Of a stretch of 64,000 nt of DNA, positions 56,038-64,000 are shown piece by piece. Made by a program: the position numbers and the translations under genes. The stretch covers positions 1,612,001 through 1,676,000 of the forward strand of contig NZ_CP037933.1 in NCBI RefSeq assembly GCF_004355225.1, given 5' to 3'. Numbering within the stretch: position 1 is the stretch's first letter; each line of letters opens with the position of its first letter. The notes beneath the pieces were generated by a model. That model made no database searches and was not told the origin of the DNA. It saw nothing but the letters and a program-made list of their open reading frames with translations. This stretch comes from Flavobacterium nackdongense. GTDB taxonomy: Bacteria; Bacteroidota; Bacteroidia; Flavobacteriales; Flavobacteriaceae.

Positions 56038-57078
56038 TTATCTTGCCACTCCTTGGCCGTTAATCCAATCCGAATATTTCTTGGCATTCACATTATGCTC
56101 TGGCAAAGTTGCAGCAAATTCGTGATATCCAAAACGATCCACACTGGCACAGAAATAGATAAAATCGTGTTTTTCTGGTGCCAAAACTGCTTCAAGTGCG
56201 GTAATATCAGGCATAGCAATAGGTCCAGGCGGAAGCCCAATCACTTTATAGGTATTGTAAGGCGAATTCAAAAACAAATCATTGTAAAAGACTCTTTTGA
56301 TTGTTTGCTTGAAATCATTGTCCTTCAATTTTTTTGCAAAAATAACAGTAGGGTCCGCTTGAAGCGGCATTTCCAATTTCATTCTATTCAAATATACTCC
56401 AGCAATTCTCGGTCTTTCGTCCTTTTTGACCGATTCTTTATGTACAATCGAAGCTAAAATAGTGGCTTCTACAGGTGTCAAACTTTGTTTTGCTGCCTTT
56501 TCGGTTCGCTCTTTATTCCAGAAATTATGATATTCCTTGATCATTTTGTCCCGAAATTTCTCAGCTGAAATATTCCAATACACTTCATAAGTGTTGGGAA
56601 TAAACATTACAAAAACATTTTCGCTAGTAAAATTATTTTCTTTTAAAAAAGTGGAATCTTGAAATGTATTTATTAACAATAAGCTATCGGGTTCGATTTG
56701 TGAACTTATTCTTCCAGCAAAATCTTCTAATCGTTCCTGATTATTAAAAGCCAATTTTACAGGAACATTACTCCTTAAGGCTTTAACCAACTGATAACTA
56801 TTCATCCCATTAGTCAATAAAAACCGACCTGGTTTTACGTTTTCGGGATAGCTTCGTTTATTGGCTACCATTTCAAAACGATTCATATTTTCGACCAAGG
56901 GCTCCAGTATTTTCTTGACATCTTCATAGCTTGAGCCCGTTGGCACTTGAACGTAGAACTCCTTTTGGGAAAACTTAGTGTTTTTTGAAAAAACTTGATT
57001 CGCCAAAATTCCTCCATAAATTAGCAAAACTGACATTAAAACAACAGATACGATGGTTATGATTTTCTTTTTATCCAA
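56038..57078 (-). CDS. mltG: Endolytic murein transglycosylase MltG
   Basis: This 346-residue protein is MltG, which cuts nascent peptidoglycan at the inner membrane and sets glycan length. An N-terminal membrane anchor (about 5-27) precedes a LysM-like part and the YceG catalytic domain with 'TILASIVHKESVKKDERPRIAGVYLNRMKLEMPLQADPTVIFA' (the conserved Glu in HKES is the likely catalytic acid), then 'NTYKVIGLPPGPIAMPDITALEAVLAPEKHDFIYFCAS'. The start codon is TTG at 57076-57078, because no ATG is available before the anchor. Confidence 0.94.
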   Translation of the reverse strand: MDKKKIITIVSVVLMSVLLIYGGILANQVFSKNTKFSQKEFYVQVPTGSSYEDVKKILEPLVENMNRFEMVANKRSYPENVKPGRFLLTNGMNSYQLVKALRSNVPVKLAFNNQERLEDFAGRISSQIEPDSLLLINTFQDSTFLKENNFTSENVFVMFIPNTYEVYWNISAEKFRDKMIKEYHNFWNKERTEKAAKQSLTPVEATILASIVHKESVKKDERPRIAGVYLNRMKLEMPLQADPTVIFAKKLKDNDFKQTIKRVFYNDLFLNSPYNTYKVIGLPPGPIAMPDITALEAVLAPEKHDFIYFCASVDRFGYHEFAATLPEHNVNAKKYSDWINGQGVAR

Positions 57079-57089
57079 AACGATATGAT

Positions 57090-57620
57090 TTAAATTTTGT
57101 TAATTAACTGAAAAATAGCTTCGTCCTGATATTGGCCTTTCACTAAATTCCAATCTTTTTTGGTGCCTATTTTTTCGAATCCAAATTTAGCAAAAAGTGC
57201 CAAACTGGCTGCATTTTCTGTTCCAATATTTGCATACAATTGATGCAAGTTCAAATGATAAAAAGCATATCGAATCAAAAGCTCCAAAGCTTCGGACCCA
57301 ATATTCTGTTTTCTATGTTCAGCACCTTGAATGACGATGCCAATTCCTGCGCGATTATTTTTGGGGTCAAAATCAAACAAATCGATTAGTCCAAGGGCTG
57401 GAAAATCTTCATCCTGACAAATCGCCAATCGCAATTGCTTGGCTTCATAAATATCCTGATGTGCATTTTCGAGGTATTGCTTCACCAAAAACCGACTATA
57501 AGGCGTTTGCGTATTGCTGACTTCCCAAATGCTTTGGTCGTTTTCCATAGCATATACAAACTCCAAATCATTGGGTTCGAGTGCTCGGAGGTAGATGTTT
57601 TCGCCTTTTAGTGTGATCAT
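57090..57620 (-). CDS. GNAT acetyltransferase (RimJ/RimL-like)
   Basis: This 176-residue protein is a GNAT of the RimJ/RimL/SpeG type: 'LKGENIYLRALEPNDLEFVYAMENDQSIWEVSN' opens it, 'AGIGIVIQGAEHRKQNIGSEALELLIRYAFYHLNLHQLYANIGTENAASLALFAKFGFEKIGTKKDW' holds the acetyl-CoA loop and the usual terminal helix. SpeG-like enzymes acetylate polyamines and RimJ-like ones acetylate protein N-termini. ATG 57620 is used rather than TTG 57626. It is 11 bp upstream of mltG and the first region before it is a heptamer repeat. Confidence 0.9.
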   Translation of the reverse strand: MITLKGENIYLRALEPNDLEFVYAMENDQSIWEVSNTQTPYSRFLVKQYLENAHQDIYEAKQLRLAICQDEDFPALGLIDLFDFDPKNNRAGIGIVIQGAEHRKQNIGSEALELLIRYAFYHLNLHQLYANIGTENAASLALFAKFGFEKIGTKKDWNLVKGQYQDEAIFQLINKI

Positions 57621-57626
57621 TTTCAA

Positions 57627-57658
57627 AGTTAGAAGTTAGAAGTTAGAAGTTAGAAGTT
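57627..57658. repeat. AGTTAGA tandem heptamer
   Basis: Four and a half copies of AGTTAGA stand between dapF and the GNAT gene, a few bases from the GNAT start. The unit is the same class as the repeats at 21.26 and 44.7 kb and, with base changes, in prmC. Confidence 0.9.
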
Positions 57659-57659
57659 T

Positions 57660-58463
57660 TTAAACCTCAACCACCCCTTTAAAAACAAATTCCGCCGGAC
57701 CAATCAAGAAAACATTGGTAAAAATATCCCCCTTTTTATCAAAAGAAACGGCTAATTTTCCGCCTTCCACGTTCAAATTAATCGAAGTTGCATCGGTTTG
57801 TCCTGTAGCATTCATTGCAATGGCAACTGCGGTTGCGCCAGTTCCACAAGCCAAAGTTTCATCCTCAACCCCTCTTTCGTAAGTGCGAAGCGAGAACGTA
57901 TCCTCATTAATTTTTTTTACGAAATTGATATTGCTTCCTACTTTTCCGTATAATGAACCGTAACGAAGCGCAGCTCCGTTTTCTTTTACATTATAATGTT
58001 CCAAATCTTCAACCAATTGCACGTGATGCGGCGAGCCGGTATTCATAAAAGTATAATCGCTCTCTTTTTTTATATCCGTCACATCAATCATTTTAAGAGA
58101 GACAACGCCATTCTCGTCAACAGAAGCGTGATGCCAACCATCTGCAGCCATAAACATACAGCTGTTCTGGATAATATTCAGTTTTTTGGCAAAGGCAACA
58201 ATACAACGGCCACCATTGCCGCACATTGAGCTTAGATTTCCATCCGAATTGTAATAGACCATCCGGAAATCGGACGGCATAGCGATTATGGAGGACATCG
58301 GGTTGTTTTCTAATAAAATCAAGCCGTCAGCACCAATTCCAAAACGTCGATCACACAGACGCGCCACGAGTTCATTATTTTCCTTTGGGAAAAAACCAGA
58401 ACGATTGTCAATCATCACGAAATCATTTCCGGTTCCTTGGTATTTGTAAAATTCTATTTGCAT
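57660..58463 (-). CDS. dapF: Diaminopimelate epimerase
   Basis: This 267-residue protein interconverts LL- and meso-diaminopimelate for lysine and peptidoglycan synthesis. The two catalytic cysteines are Cys81 in 'SMCGNGGRCIVAF' and Cys206 in 'ETLACGTGATAVA'; 'YQGTGNDFVMIDNR' opens the first domain. Length and motifs are normal. It is the first gene of a minus-strand group continuing with the GNAT gene and mltG, which fits a cell-wall theme. Confidence 0.96.
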   Translation of the reverse strand: MQIEFYKYQGTGNDFVMIDNRSGFFPKENNELVARLCDRRFGIGADGLILLENNPMSSIIAMPSDFRMVYYNSDGNLSSMCGNGGRCIVAFAKKLNIIQNSCMFMAADGWHHASVDENGVVSLKMIDVTDIKKESDYTFMNTGSPHHVQLVEDLEHYNVKENGAALRYGSLYGKVGSNINFVKKINEDTFSLRTYERGVEDETLACGTGATAVAIAMNATGQTDATSINLNVEGGKLAVSFDKKGDIFTNVFLIGPAEFVFKGVVEV

Positions 58464-59007
58464 TTTGGCTCAATTTAAGAACTGCAAAAGTACAAATTTG
58501 AATTGAAAACATTAAGTTAATTTCCAGGGCATTCGCGTTTAAAATTCTCAGACACGACACGAACGAAGTGAACTGGCGAAGCAATTACACGAATTAGCAC
58601 AAATTGTATTTGTTTTAAAATTAAATTCCACGAATTTTAGTTGTTTTAATAATTCGTGTAATAAAAATAAATTGAAATCTGTGTCAATTTGTAACCCGAG
58701 CGATAGCGAACAGACGAAGCAAATCTGTGTCAACTTTTTTTAACAGTGAATGCCGTGGCTAATTTCTGTCGCAAAGATTCAAGCATAAAAAGTTTTAATT
58801 AAAAACGCAATTCCTTAAATCACAAATTTATCCCAACGATTACTATACCATTTTTTGGAACTTCTTTGTCTTGGTGTCTTTGGGACCTCGTGGCACAAAC
58901 CAAATTATTAATGATACGTTAAAGTCTGTTAAGTGAGCGTTAAACTGCTTTTTTGAAAAAACAAAATTCATAATTTTACAGTGTAAATTCTTAAATAACT
59001 AATTAAA
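58464..59007. other. 544-bp divergent gap filled by repeats
   Basis: No gene is seen between dapF and the Deg protease. It holds a composite repeat element (58524-58759), a degenerate stretch ('CTTCTTTGTCTTGGTGTC' type, about 58850-58905) of a kind often dispersed in Bacteroidetes, and the presumed promoter of the protease gene, for which no clear -7 box was found. Confidence 0.5.
58524..58759. mobile_element. Second MITE-like composite repeat
   Basis: The ends CCAGGGCATTCGCG and (reversed) CCACGGCATTCACT are imperfect inverted repeats that continue to TTAAAA, and TAATTT occurs on both outer sides (58518-58523 and 58760-58765). Inside are an ATTACACGAATTA / TAATTCGTGTAAT hairpin and a direct repeat AAATCTGTGTCAA that flanks a GC-richer piece with CCCGAGCGATAGCGA. 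No reading frame is present. The call is weaker than for the 13.0 and 54.1 kb elements. Confidence 0.45.
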
Positions 59008-60402
59008 ATGAAACGATTTTCCAATCTTTTTTTAGTGTCATTGTTAAGCGGAGCTGTAACATTAGCCTCCTATAAATTACTTTTTGATGACAATGGCTAT
59101 TTTTCGAAAAATTCAATTGTAACTCAAGCCGAACCATCGTTTGGACGGAATGTGGGTTTATCTGCTGAAGCTGTCGATTTTACTGCAGCCGCCGACAAGA
59201 CTATACACACCGTCGTTCACGTAAAAAATGTTTCGCGTACCACCGTTTCCAATCCAATATTGGAATATTTCTACGGTTTTCAAGGCGGACAGCAACAAGA
59301 ACAAGTGGGGACAGGCTCCGGGGTAATCATTTCGGAAGACGGGTATATCGTGACTAACAATCACGTGATCAAAGATGCCACCGAAATCGAAATCACCCTG
59401 AACAATAAGAAATCGTATAAAGCCAAACTCATCGGCACCGATTCGAAAATGGACATTGCCTTATTAAAAATCAATGCCGAGGATAAATTACCTTATACCA
59501 CTTTTGCCAATTCGGATTCGGTAAAAATTGGCGAATGGGTTTTGGCCGTTGGAAACCCTTATAATTTAACTTCGACCGTTACGGCAGGAATTATTTCGGC
59601 CAAAGCCAGAAATTTAGACACCAGTGGCATTCAATCTTTCATCCAAACTGATGCAGCTGTAAACCCAGGAAACAGTGGTGGTGCCTTGGTAAATACTAGA
59701 GGTGAATTAATTGGAATCAACACTATGATATCTTCTCCAACAGGAAGTTATACTGGATATTCTTTCGCCATTCCTTCGAATAATGCTCGAAAAATAATCG
59801 ATGATTTGATAGAATTTGGCAATGTGCAAAGAGGCGTTCTGGGGGTTGAAGGAGGCGAATTGAACGCGAAAGCATCCAAAGAATTGGGCGTAAGTGAAAC
59901 GCAAGGATTCTATATCAGTAATGTCAGAAAAAAATCGGGAGCCGAAAAATCCGGTTTGCAAAAAGGTGACATCATCGTCAAGCTTGACAATCAAAACATT
60001 GCAACTTATGCCGATCTTTCGGGTTATATCAACACCAAAAGACCCAACGATAAGGTGGAAGTTATGTATATCAGAGAAGGAAAAAACAAAGTAGCCTCGG
60101 TAGTTTTGAGTAAAAACGAAATTTTCAGTTCTGAATTTAAAGGTTTAGAATTAGAAAATATCGATGCCAACGACAAAAAAAGGTTTCGTCTTGCCGATGG
60201 AGTGAAAATAAAATCGGTTACCAATGAAAACTTAAAACAATACGAGGCAGACCTCATTGGAAATATCATCTTGAGCATTGATAATATCAAAATCAAGGAC
60301 ATCGAATCGGCTTCGAGAGTTTTCAATACTAAAGCTGAAAACGAAAGCGTTCAAATGGAAATGATCAATAAAAGAGGAGAAATCATCCGAATTATCATTT
60401 AG
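59008..60402 (+). CDS. Deg/HtrA-family periplasmic serine protease
   Basis: This 464-residue protein is a Do-like protease. After an N-terminal signal or anchor (about 5-25) comes a trypsin-like domain with the triad His in 'GYIVTNNHVIKDAT', Asp in 'SKMDIALLKI' and Ser in 'NPGNSGGALVN', then two PDZ domains ('GFYISNVRKKSGAEKSGLQKGDIIVKLDN' and a second ending with 'IIRIII'). It degrades or refolds damaged envelope proteins. All catalytic residues are intact. It is a single gene ending at a hairpin at 60595. Confidence 0.94.
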   Translation: MKRFSNLFLVSLLSGAVTLASYKLLFDDNGYFSKNSIVTQAEPSFGRNVGLSAEAVDFTAAADKTIHTVVHVKNVSRTTVSNPILEYFYGFQGGQQQEQVGTGSGVIISEDGYIVTNNHVIKDATEIEITLNNKKSYKAKLIGTDSKMDIALLKINAEDKLPYTTFANSDSVKIGEWVLAVGNPYNLTSTVTAGIISAKARNLDTSGIQSFIQTDAAVNPGNSGGALVNTRGELIGINTMISSPTGSYTGYSFAIPSNNARKIIDDLIEFGNVQRGVLGVEGGELNAKASKELGVSETQGFYISNVRKKSGAEKSGLQKGDIIVKLDNQNIATYADLSGYINTKRPNDKVEVMYIREGKNKVASVVLSKNEIFSSEFKGLELENIDANDKKRFRLADGVKIKSVTNENLKQYEADLIGNIILSIDNIKIKDIESASRVFNTKAENESVQMEMINKRGEIIRIII

Positions 60403-60594
60403 ATATTACAGTTTTTTGTGTAAAAAGAAGTGCAAATATTTTAAACCATTTAGAGCATTAAGTTTTACAGGATATCTTTATAGACAAAAGCGAAGCAAAC
60501 TTACTGACCTTAATGGTTTGAAAAAATTAAATATGCACAACATTTCAAGTTGCATTATCATTTAAAATAAACTCATAAAATAGAGTAAAAACAG

Positions 60595-60638
60595 ACCGCA
60601 GATGCACAGATTAATTTAAAAATCTCTGTATCTGCGGT
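60595..60638. repeat. Convergent hairpin, ACCGCAGAT family
   Basis: ACCGCAGAT (60595-60603) and ATCTGCGGT (60630-60638), with CACAGATT / AATCTCTG inside, form a hairpin between convergent genes followed by a T-rich run. It resembles in design the CACGAATTA repeat at 12142 but not in sequence. Confidence 0.7.
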
Positions 60639-60645
60639 TCTCTTT

Positions 60646-61104
60646 TTATATCGGCAAAACTGTTGTGCTCTTGACTTCGGAGATAATAAAAAAACTATTT
60701 ATCAGCGAAACCTCAGGCAAAACCGATAATTTTTTTTGATGAAAATAATGGTAACTTTCCATATCGGGCAAGACTACTTTGAGCAAATAATCGAAATTTC
60801 CTGAAACAAAATTACATTCCAAAACTTCAGGCATATTCATAATCGATTGATTAAAGCCTTCCGAAATATCGTGTGTTTGCTTGATTAGGGTCACTTGACA
60901 ATATATAATTAGGTTTTGGCCTAATTTTTTTTTGTTTAAAATCGTAACGTATTTTTCGATAATCCCTTCTTTTTCCATCCGTTTCATCCGGTCGTGAACG
61001 GGTGTCAGCGAAAGATTTATTTTTCCCGCAATATCTTTCAAGGTCAAATGAGCATCTTCTTGAAGCAGTCGTAAGATTTTTTTGTCGGTTTCGTCTAGTA
61101 TCAT
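60646..61104 (-). CDS. Lrp/AsnC-family transcriptional regulator
   Basis: This 152-residue protein has an N-terminal helix-turn-helix ('ILDETDKKILRLLQEDAHLTLKDIAGKINLSLTPVHDRMKRMEKEGIIEKYV') and a C-terminal RAM effector domain ('IYCQVTLIKQTHDISEGFNQSIMNMPEVLECNFVSGNFDYLLKVVLPDMESYHYFHQKKLSVLPEV'). The divergent gene is alanine dehydrogenase; Lrp-type regulators are known to sense amino acids and to control ald in other bacteria, so control of ald here is plausible. The 201-bp gap between them has a 20-bp palindrome. Confidence 0.93.
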   Translation of the reverse strand: MILDETDKKILRLLQEDAHLTLKDIAGKINLSLTPVHDRMKRMEKEGIIEKYVTILNKKKLGQNLIIYCQVTLIKQTHDISEGFNQSIMNMPEVLECNFVSGNFDYLLKVVLPDMESYHYFHQKKLSVLPEVSLINSFFIISEVKSTTVLPI

Positions 61105-61223
61105 ATTTTAAAAAAAATTAAATGAATCCTCTTTTAATAGTTGTTTTTTCGTTTTCGAAATACCATTTGCACTCTTTAAAGAAATATTTTATCCAAATAT
61201 AATAAATAAAATAAATATTTTCT

Positions 61224-61243
61224 TAGTTTTATGTATAAAACTA
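61224..61243. promoter_or_regulatory. 20-bp palindrome between lrp-type gene and ald
   Basis: TAGTTTTATGTATAAAACTA has 9-bp arms around a GT centre. It ends 20 bp before the ald -7 box and so covers the -33 region. It is a good candidate site for the divergent Lrp/AsnC regulator. Confidence 0.5.
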
Positions 61244-61262
61244 CGTGCATTTACTTTAATAC

Positions 61263-61270
61263 TAACTTTG
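61263..61270 (+). promoter_or_regulatory. -7 promoter element of ald
   Basis: TAACTTTG matches TAnnTTTG, 36 bp before the ATG at 61306; no clear TTG -33 element, which fits an activated promoter. Confidence 0.5.
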
Positions 61271-61305
61271 CGATACTATTCACTAACAATAAAATCTTAT
61301 ACATT

Positions 61306-62424
61306 ATGATCATCGGAGTCCCAAAAGAAATCAAAAACAACGAAAATCGTGTAGCACTTACACCGGCAGGAGTAGCCGAATTCAAAAAAAACGGTCACCT
61401 AGTTTATGTCCAAAAAGGCGCTGGCGAAAATAGCGGTCTAAGCGACGAGGAATACACCGCGGCTGGAGCTGAAATAGTACCGACCATAGAAGCTGTTTAT
61501 GACATTGCCGAGATGATCATCAAAGTAAAAGAACCGATCGCTTCGGAATATCCATTAATCAAAAAAGATCAATTACTTTTCACCTATTTCCACTTTGCCT
61601 CTTGCGAACCGTTGACTCACGCAATGATCGAGCAAAAAGCAGTTTGTTTGGCCTACGAAACAGTAGAAAAATCAGATCGCAGTTTGCCTTTATTGGTACC
61701 TATGTCAGAAGTTGCTGGAAGAATGGCTATTCAGGAAGGCGCAAAATATCTTGAAAAACCAATGAAAGGAAAAGGAATCCTTCTTGGAGGTGTTCCGGGA
61801 GTTCCACCAGCAAAAGTTTTGGTTTTAGGAGGCGGAATCGTAGGAACACAAGCCGCAAAAATGGCTGCCGGATTCGGCGCAAGGGTCGTGATTATGGATG
61901 TAAGCTTACCTCGTTTACGTCATTTGGCCGATATTATGCCAGCCAATGTAACTACAGTTATGTCTAATCATTATAACATTCGCGAAGCTATTGCCGAAGC
62001 CGATTTGATTGTTGGAGCCGTATTAATTCCAGGAGCCAAAGCGCCTCACTTAATCACTCGCGATATGCTAAAATTAATGCACCCAGGAACTGTGGTAGTT
62101 GATGTTGCGGTAGATCAAGGCGGTTGTATCGAAACTTGTACTCCAACAACCCACGAAAATCCAACATTCATCATCGATGATATCGTTCACTACTGTGTTG
62201 CCAATATGCCAGGAGCCGTTCCTTATACTTCTACTTTGGCTCTAACTAATGCTACTTTACCTTATGCTTTGCAATTGGCCAACAAAGGATGGAAAAAAGC
62301 GTGTGCTGAAAACGAAGAATTGAAAAAAGGACTCAACGTAGCCAACGGAAAAGTAGTTTATGAAGGAGTTGCCCAAGCTTGGGGATTGCCATTCGAAAAC
62401 GTGGACAGCGTATTGCAGAACTAG
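61306..62424 (+). CDS. ald: Alanine dehydrogenase
   Basis: This 372-residue protein converts L-alanine to pyruvate and ammonia with NAD. 'MIIGVPKEIKNNENRVALTPAGV' opens it (substrate-binding Arg and the following Lys in 'IIKVKEP'), 'LLVPMSEVAGRMAIQEGAKYLEKPMKGKGILLGGVPGVPPAKVLVLGGGIVGTQAAKMAAGFGARVVIMD' spans the NAD-binding motif GxGxxG, and 'HPGTVVVDVAVDQGGCIETC' holds the later conserved block. A longer frame reaches 61231, but ATG 61306 fits the family start and the promoter. A terminator follows. Confidence 0.95.
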   Translation: MIIGVPKEIKNNENRVALTPAGVAEFKKNGHLVYVQKGAGENSGLSDEEYTAAGAEIVPTIEAVYDIAEMIIKVKEPIASEYPLIKKDQLLFTYFHFASCEPLTHAMIEQKAVCLAYETVEKSDRSLPLLVPMSEVAGRMAIQEGAKYLEKPMKGKGILLGGVPGVPPAKVLVLGGGIVGTQAAKMAAGFGARVVIMDVSLPRLRHLADIMPANVTTVMSNHYNIREAIAEADLIVGAVLIPGAKAPHLITRDMLKLMHPGTVVVDVAVDQGGCIETCTPTTHENPTFIIDDIVHYCVANMPGAVPYTSTLALTNATLPYALQLANKGWKKACAENEELKKGLNVANGKVVYEGVAQAWGLPFENVDSVLQN

Positions 62425-62471
62425 TGAAGCCTATAATTTATTAATAGTAAGACTTAAATCTTATAAAATTC

Positions 62472-62506
62472 AAAATCCGTCAAGTTGTATAACGAGACGG
62501 ATTTTT
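62472..62506 (+). terminator. Rho-independent terminator of ald
   Basis: AAAATCCGTC and GACGGATTTTT form a 9-10 bp stem with a 14-base loop and a T run. Confidence 0.85.
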
Positions 62507-62586
62507 GTATTAAAATGCACAAGCTTGACACAGATTTTTTCACAAATTCCCACAGATTAATTTGTGAAATCTATTTCAAATAAGCA

Positions 62587-63996
62587 CTACTCTTTCTGTT
62601 TAGTCATATAATACACTGGAATTCCTGTTAGCATAATCAAAACACCCCAGCCACAAGTCGAGAATTTAGTCAACAACAACGAAACACAAACAGCCGACGC
62701 AATTACAATGTACAACAACGGTAAGAAAGGATAACCAAAAGCCTTATAAGGTCTATCGGCATCGGGCATTTTATTGCGTAGAATAAATATTCCATAGATT
62801 GTCAATATGTAAAATATCAATACGATAATGATTACAAAATCGAGCAAATCACCATATTTTCCTGTCAAACACAAAACCGAAGCCCAAATACATTGTACCC
62901 ACAAAGCATATTCTGGCACACTAGCTTCATTTAGGCTGGCCGCTTTCTTTAAAAACAAACCGTCTTTTGCCATTGTGTAATATACTCTGGCTCCAGCCAT
63001 TATTGCACCATTATTGCAGGCAAAAGTCGAAATCATAATCATTACTGCAATAATAATGGTGCCCATATCACCAAAAGTATATTGGGAAGCCACGACAGCA
63101 ACTCTATCAGATTTTGCAGTTGCTATTTCGTCCAACGGAATAACTGCAAGATACATCAAATTAGTCAAGACATAAATAATGGTCACTATAAAAGTGCCAA
63201 GAAACAAACTTAGCCCCACATTCCGCTTTGGATTTTTGATTTCGCCAGCAATAAAAGTAACACCAACCCAAGCATCACTTGAAAACAAAGAACCTACCAT
63301 CGCTGCCGAAATCCCGGTAATTAAAGCCGTCCCGCCAATTGGCATCCAAGAACCATTATCCACATTAAAGGAACGAGTATTCCAAGCATCAGCCCAGTTT
63401 GCATTCCAAATATCGGCTTTGGCAGCCAAAAGAAAACCAAAAACAATCAAACCAAACAAAGACAAAATCTTGATAATTGTTAAAACGGTTTGCATTATTT
63501 TACTTTTTTTTACTCCTCTACTATTAATGTATGTCAATAAAACAATCATTACTATTGAAACAATTTGAGCCGCATTGAGTTTGAAAGAGCCTATTTCACA
63601 AAGAATATTTTCATCGCTTAAAGGCGGTACTAAATAAGCTGCAAATTTTGAAAAACCTACACCTACTGCGGCAATCGTTCCTGTTTGAATAACAGCAAAA
63701 AAACTCCAACCATAGAGAAAAGCAATTAGTTTATTATAAGCTTCCTTGAGATACACATATTGCCCGCCTGCTTTGGGGAACATCGCACTCAACTCGCCAT
63801 AACTTACTGCAGCAATCATTGTGATTAATCCCGAAATCACCCAGATTAAAGTAAGCCATCCTGCCGAACCTACTTGTCTAGCGATGTCTGAGCTTACAAT
63901 AAATATTCCCGAACCAATCATCGAGCCCACCACGAGCATTGTTCCGTCTAGTAATCCGAGTTCTCTTTTAAAATGTTCTTCGTTGTTGTCTTGCAT
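62587..63996 (-). CDS. APC-family amino acid permease
   Basis: This 469-residue membrane protein has 12 predicted helices of the amino acid-polyamine-organocation family. The first helix has 'GTMLVVGSMIGSGIFIVSSDIARQVGSAGWL' (the GSGIF motif that binds the amino-acid backbone), followed by 'YGELSAMFPKAGGQYVYLKEAY'. It is closest in pattern to LAT-type/YkfD-like transporters, so it imports or exchanges an amino acid. It starts 4 bp before the right edge of the window and appears complete. The neighbour on the left is ald (convergent), so an alanine-related substrate is possible but not shown. Confidence 0.92.
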   Translation of the reverse strand: MQDNNEEHFKRELGLLDGTMLVVGSMIGSGIFIVSSDIARQVGSAGWLTLIWVISGLITMIAAVSYGELSAMFPKAGGQYVYLKEAYNKLIAFLYGWSFFAVIQTGTIAAVGVGFSKFAAYLVPPLSDENILCEIGSFKLNAAQIVSIVMIVLLTYINSRGVKKSKIMQTVLTIIKILSLFGLIVFGFLLAAKADIWNANWADAWNTRSFNVDNGSWMPIGGTALITGISAAMVGSLFSSDAWVGVTFIAGEIKNPKRNVGLSLFLGTFIVTIIYVLTNLMYLAVIPLDEIATAKSDRVAVVASQYTFGDMGTIIIAVMIMISTFACNNGAIMAGARVYYTMAKDGLFLKKAASLNEASVPEYALWVQCIWASVLCLTGKYGDLLDFVIIIVLIFYILTIYGIFILRNKMPDADRPYKAFGYPFLPLLYIVIASAVCVSLLLTKFSTCGWGVLIMLTGIPVYYMTKQKE

Positions 63997-64000
63997 ATTA

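Overview
This is an AT-rich chromosomal window from a member of the Flavobacteriaceae, most likely Flavobacterium. The evidence is: promoters of the Bacteroidetes type (TTG, about 19 bp, then TAnnTTTG) in front of many genes; almost no Shine-Dalgarno sequences; two very large secreted proteins with C-terminal type IX secretion (T9SS) sorting domains; and family variants usual in this lineage, such as a CarB without its allosteric domain and a DnaJ with half a zinc finger. No rRNA, tRNA, CRISPR array, prophage or full insertion sequence was seen.

Layout. 0-11 kb: a TetR-type regulator divergent from a TIGR01777 epimerase, YceI, RmuC, a RelE/ParE toxin-antitoxin pair, two RNA-modifying enzymes (pseudouridine synthase, TrmL), two unknown membrane proteins, carB, and a small two-gene unit (54 aa plus a DUF6169-like protein) directly upstream of carB. 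11-20 kb: rpmH, a TPR membrane protein, an alpha/beta hydrolase, a small GNAT, a Ser/Asn/Gly-rich secreted protein, a lipoprotein, and a TolC / HlyD / ABC-2 permease export operon with no ATPase gene. 20-30 kb, mostly minus strand: ABC-F protein, hydrolases, a one-domain DEAD-like protein, an NtrC-like response regulator without DNA-binding domain, a NatAB-like ABC exporter, a second toxin-antitoxin pair, and grpE-dnaJ. 31-43 kb: two giant T9SS substrates (a reprolysin-like metalloprotease and a LamG / choice-of-anchor-D protein) whose promoters share one direct-repeat box at identical spacing. 43-64 kb: housekeeping genes (hisS, prmC, ribD, yigZ, dnaA, mltG, dapF, a Deg protease, ald with a divergent Lrp regulator, an APC permease).

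The main novelty lies between the genes. Two copies of a short non-coding element (196 and 232 bp, opposite orientation, 41 kb apart) have 12-bp terminal inverted repeats and perfect 6-bp target-site duplications, so they look like an undescribed MITE family. A second element of similar design lies at 58.5 kb. A separate class of repeats with a unit of about 7 bp sits at many gene ends and has entered the prmC reading frame twice. The paired T9SS promoter box (two 11-bp direct repeats 20 bp apart, 30 bp upstream of the -7 element) suggests a shared activator for the two giant secreted proteins.

All functional calls rest on reading motifs and on family knowledge; no database search was run.
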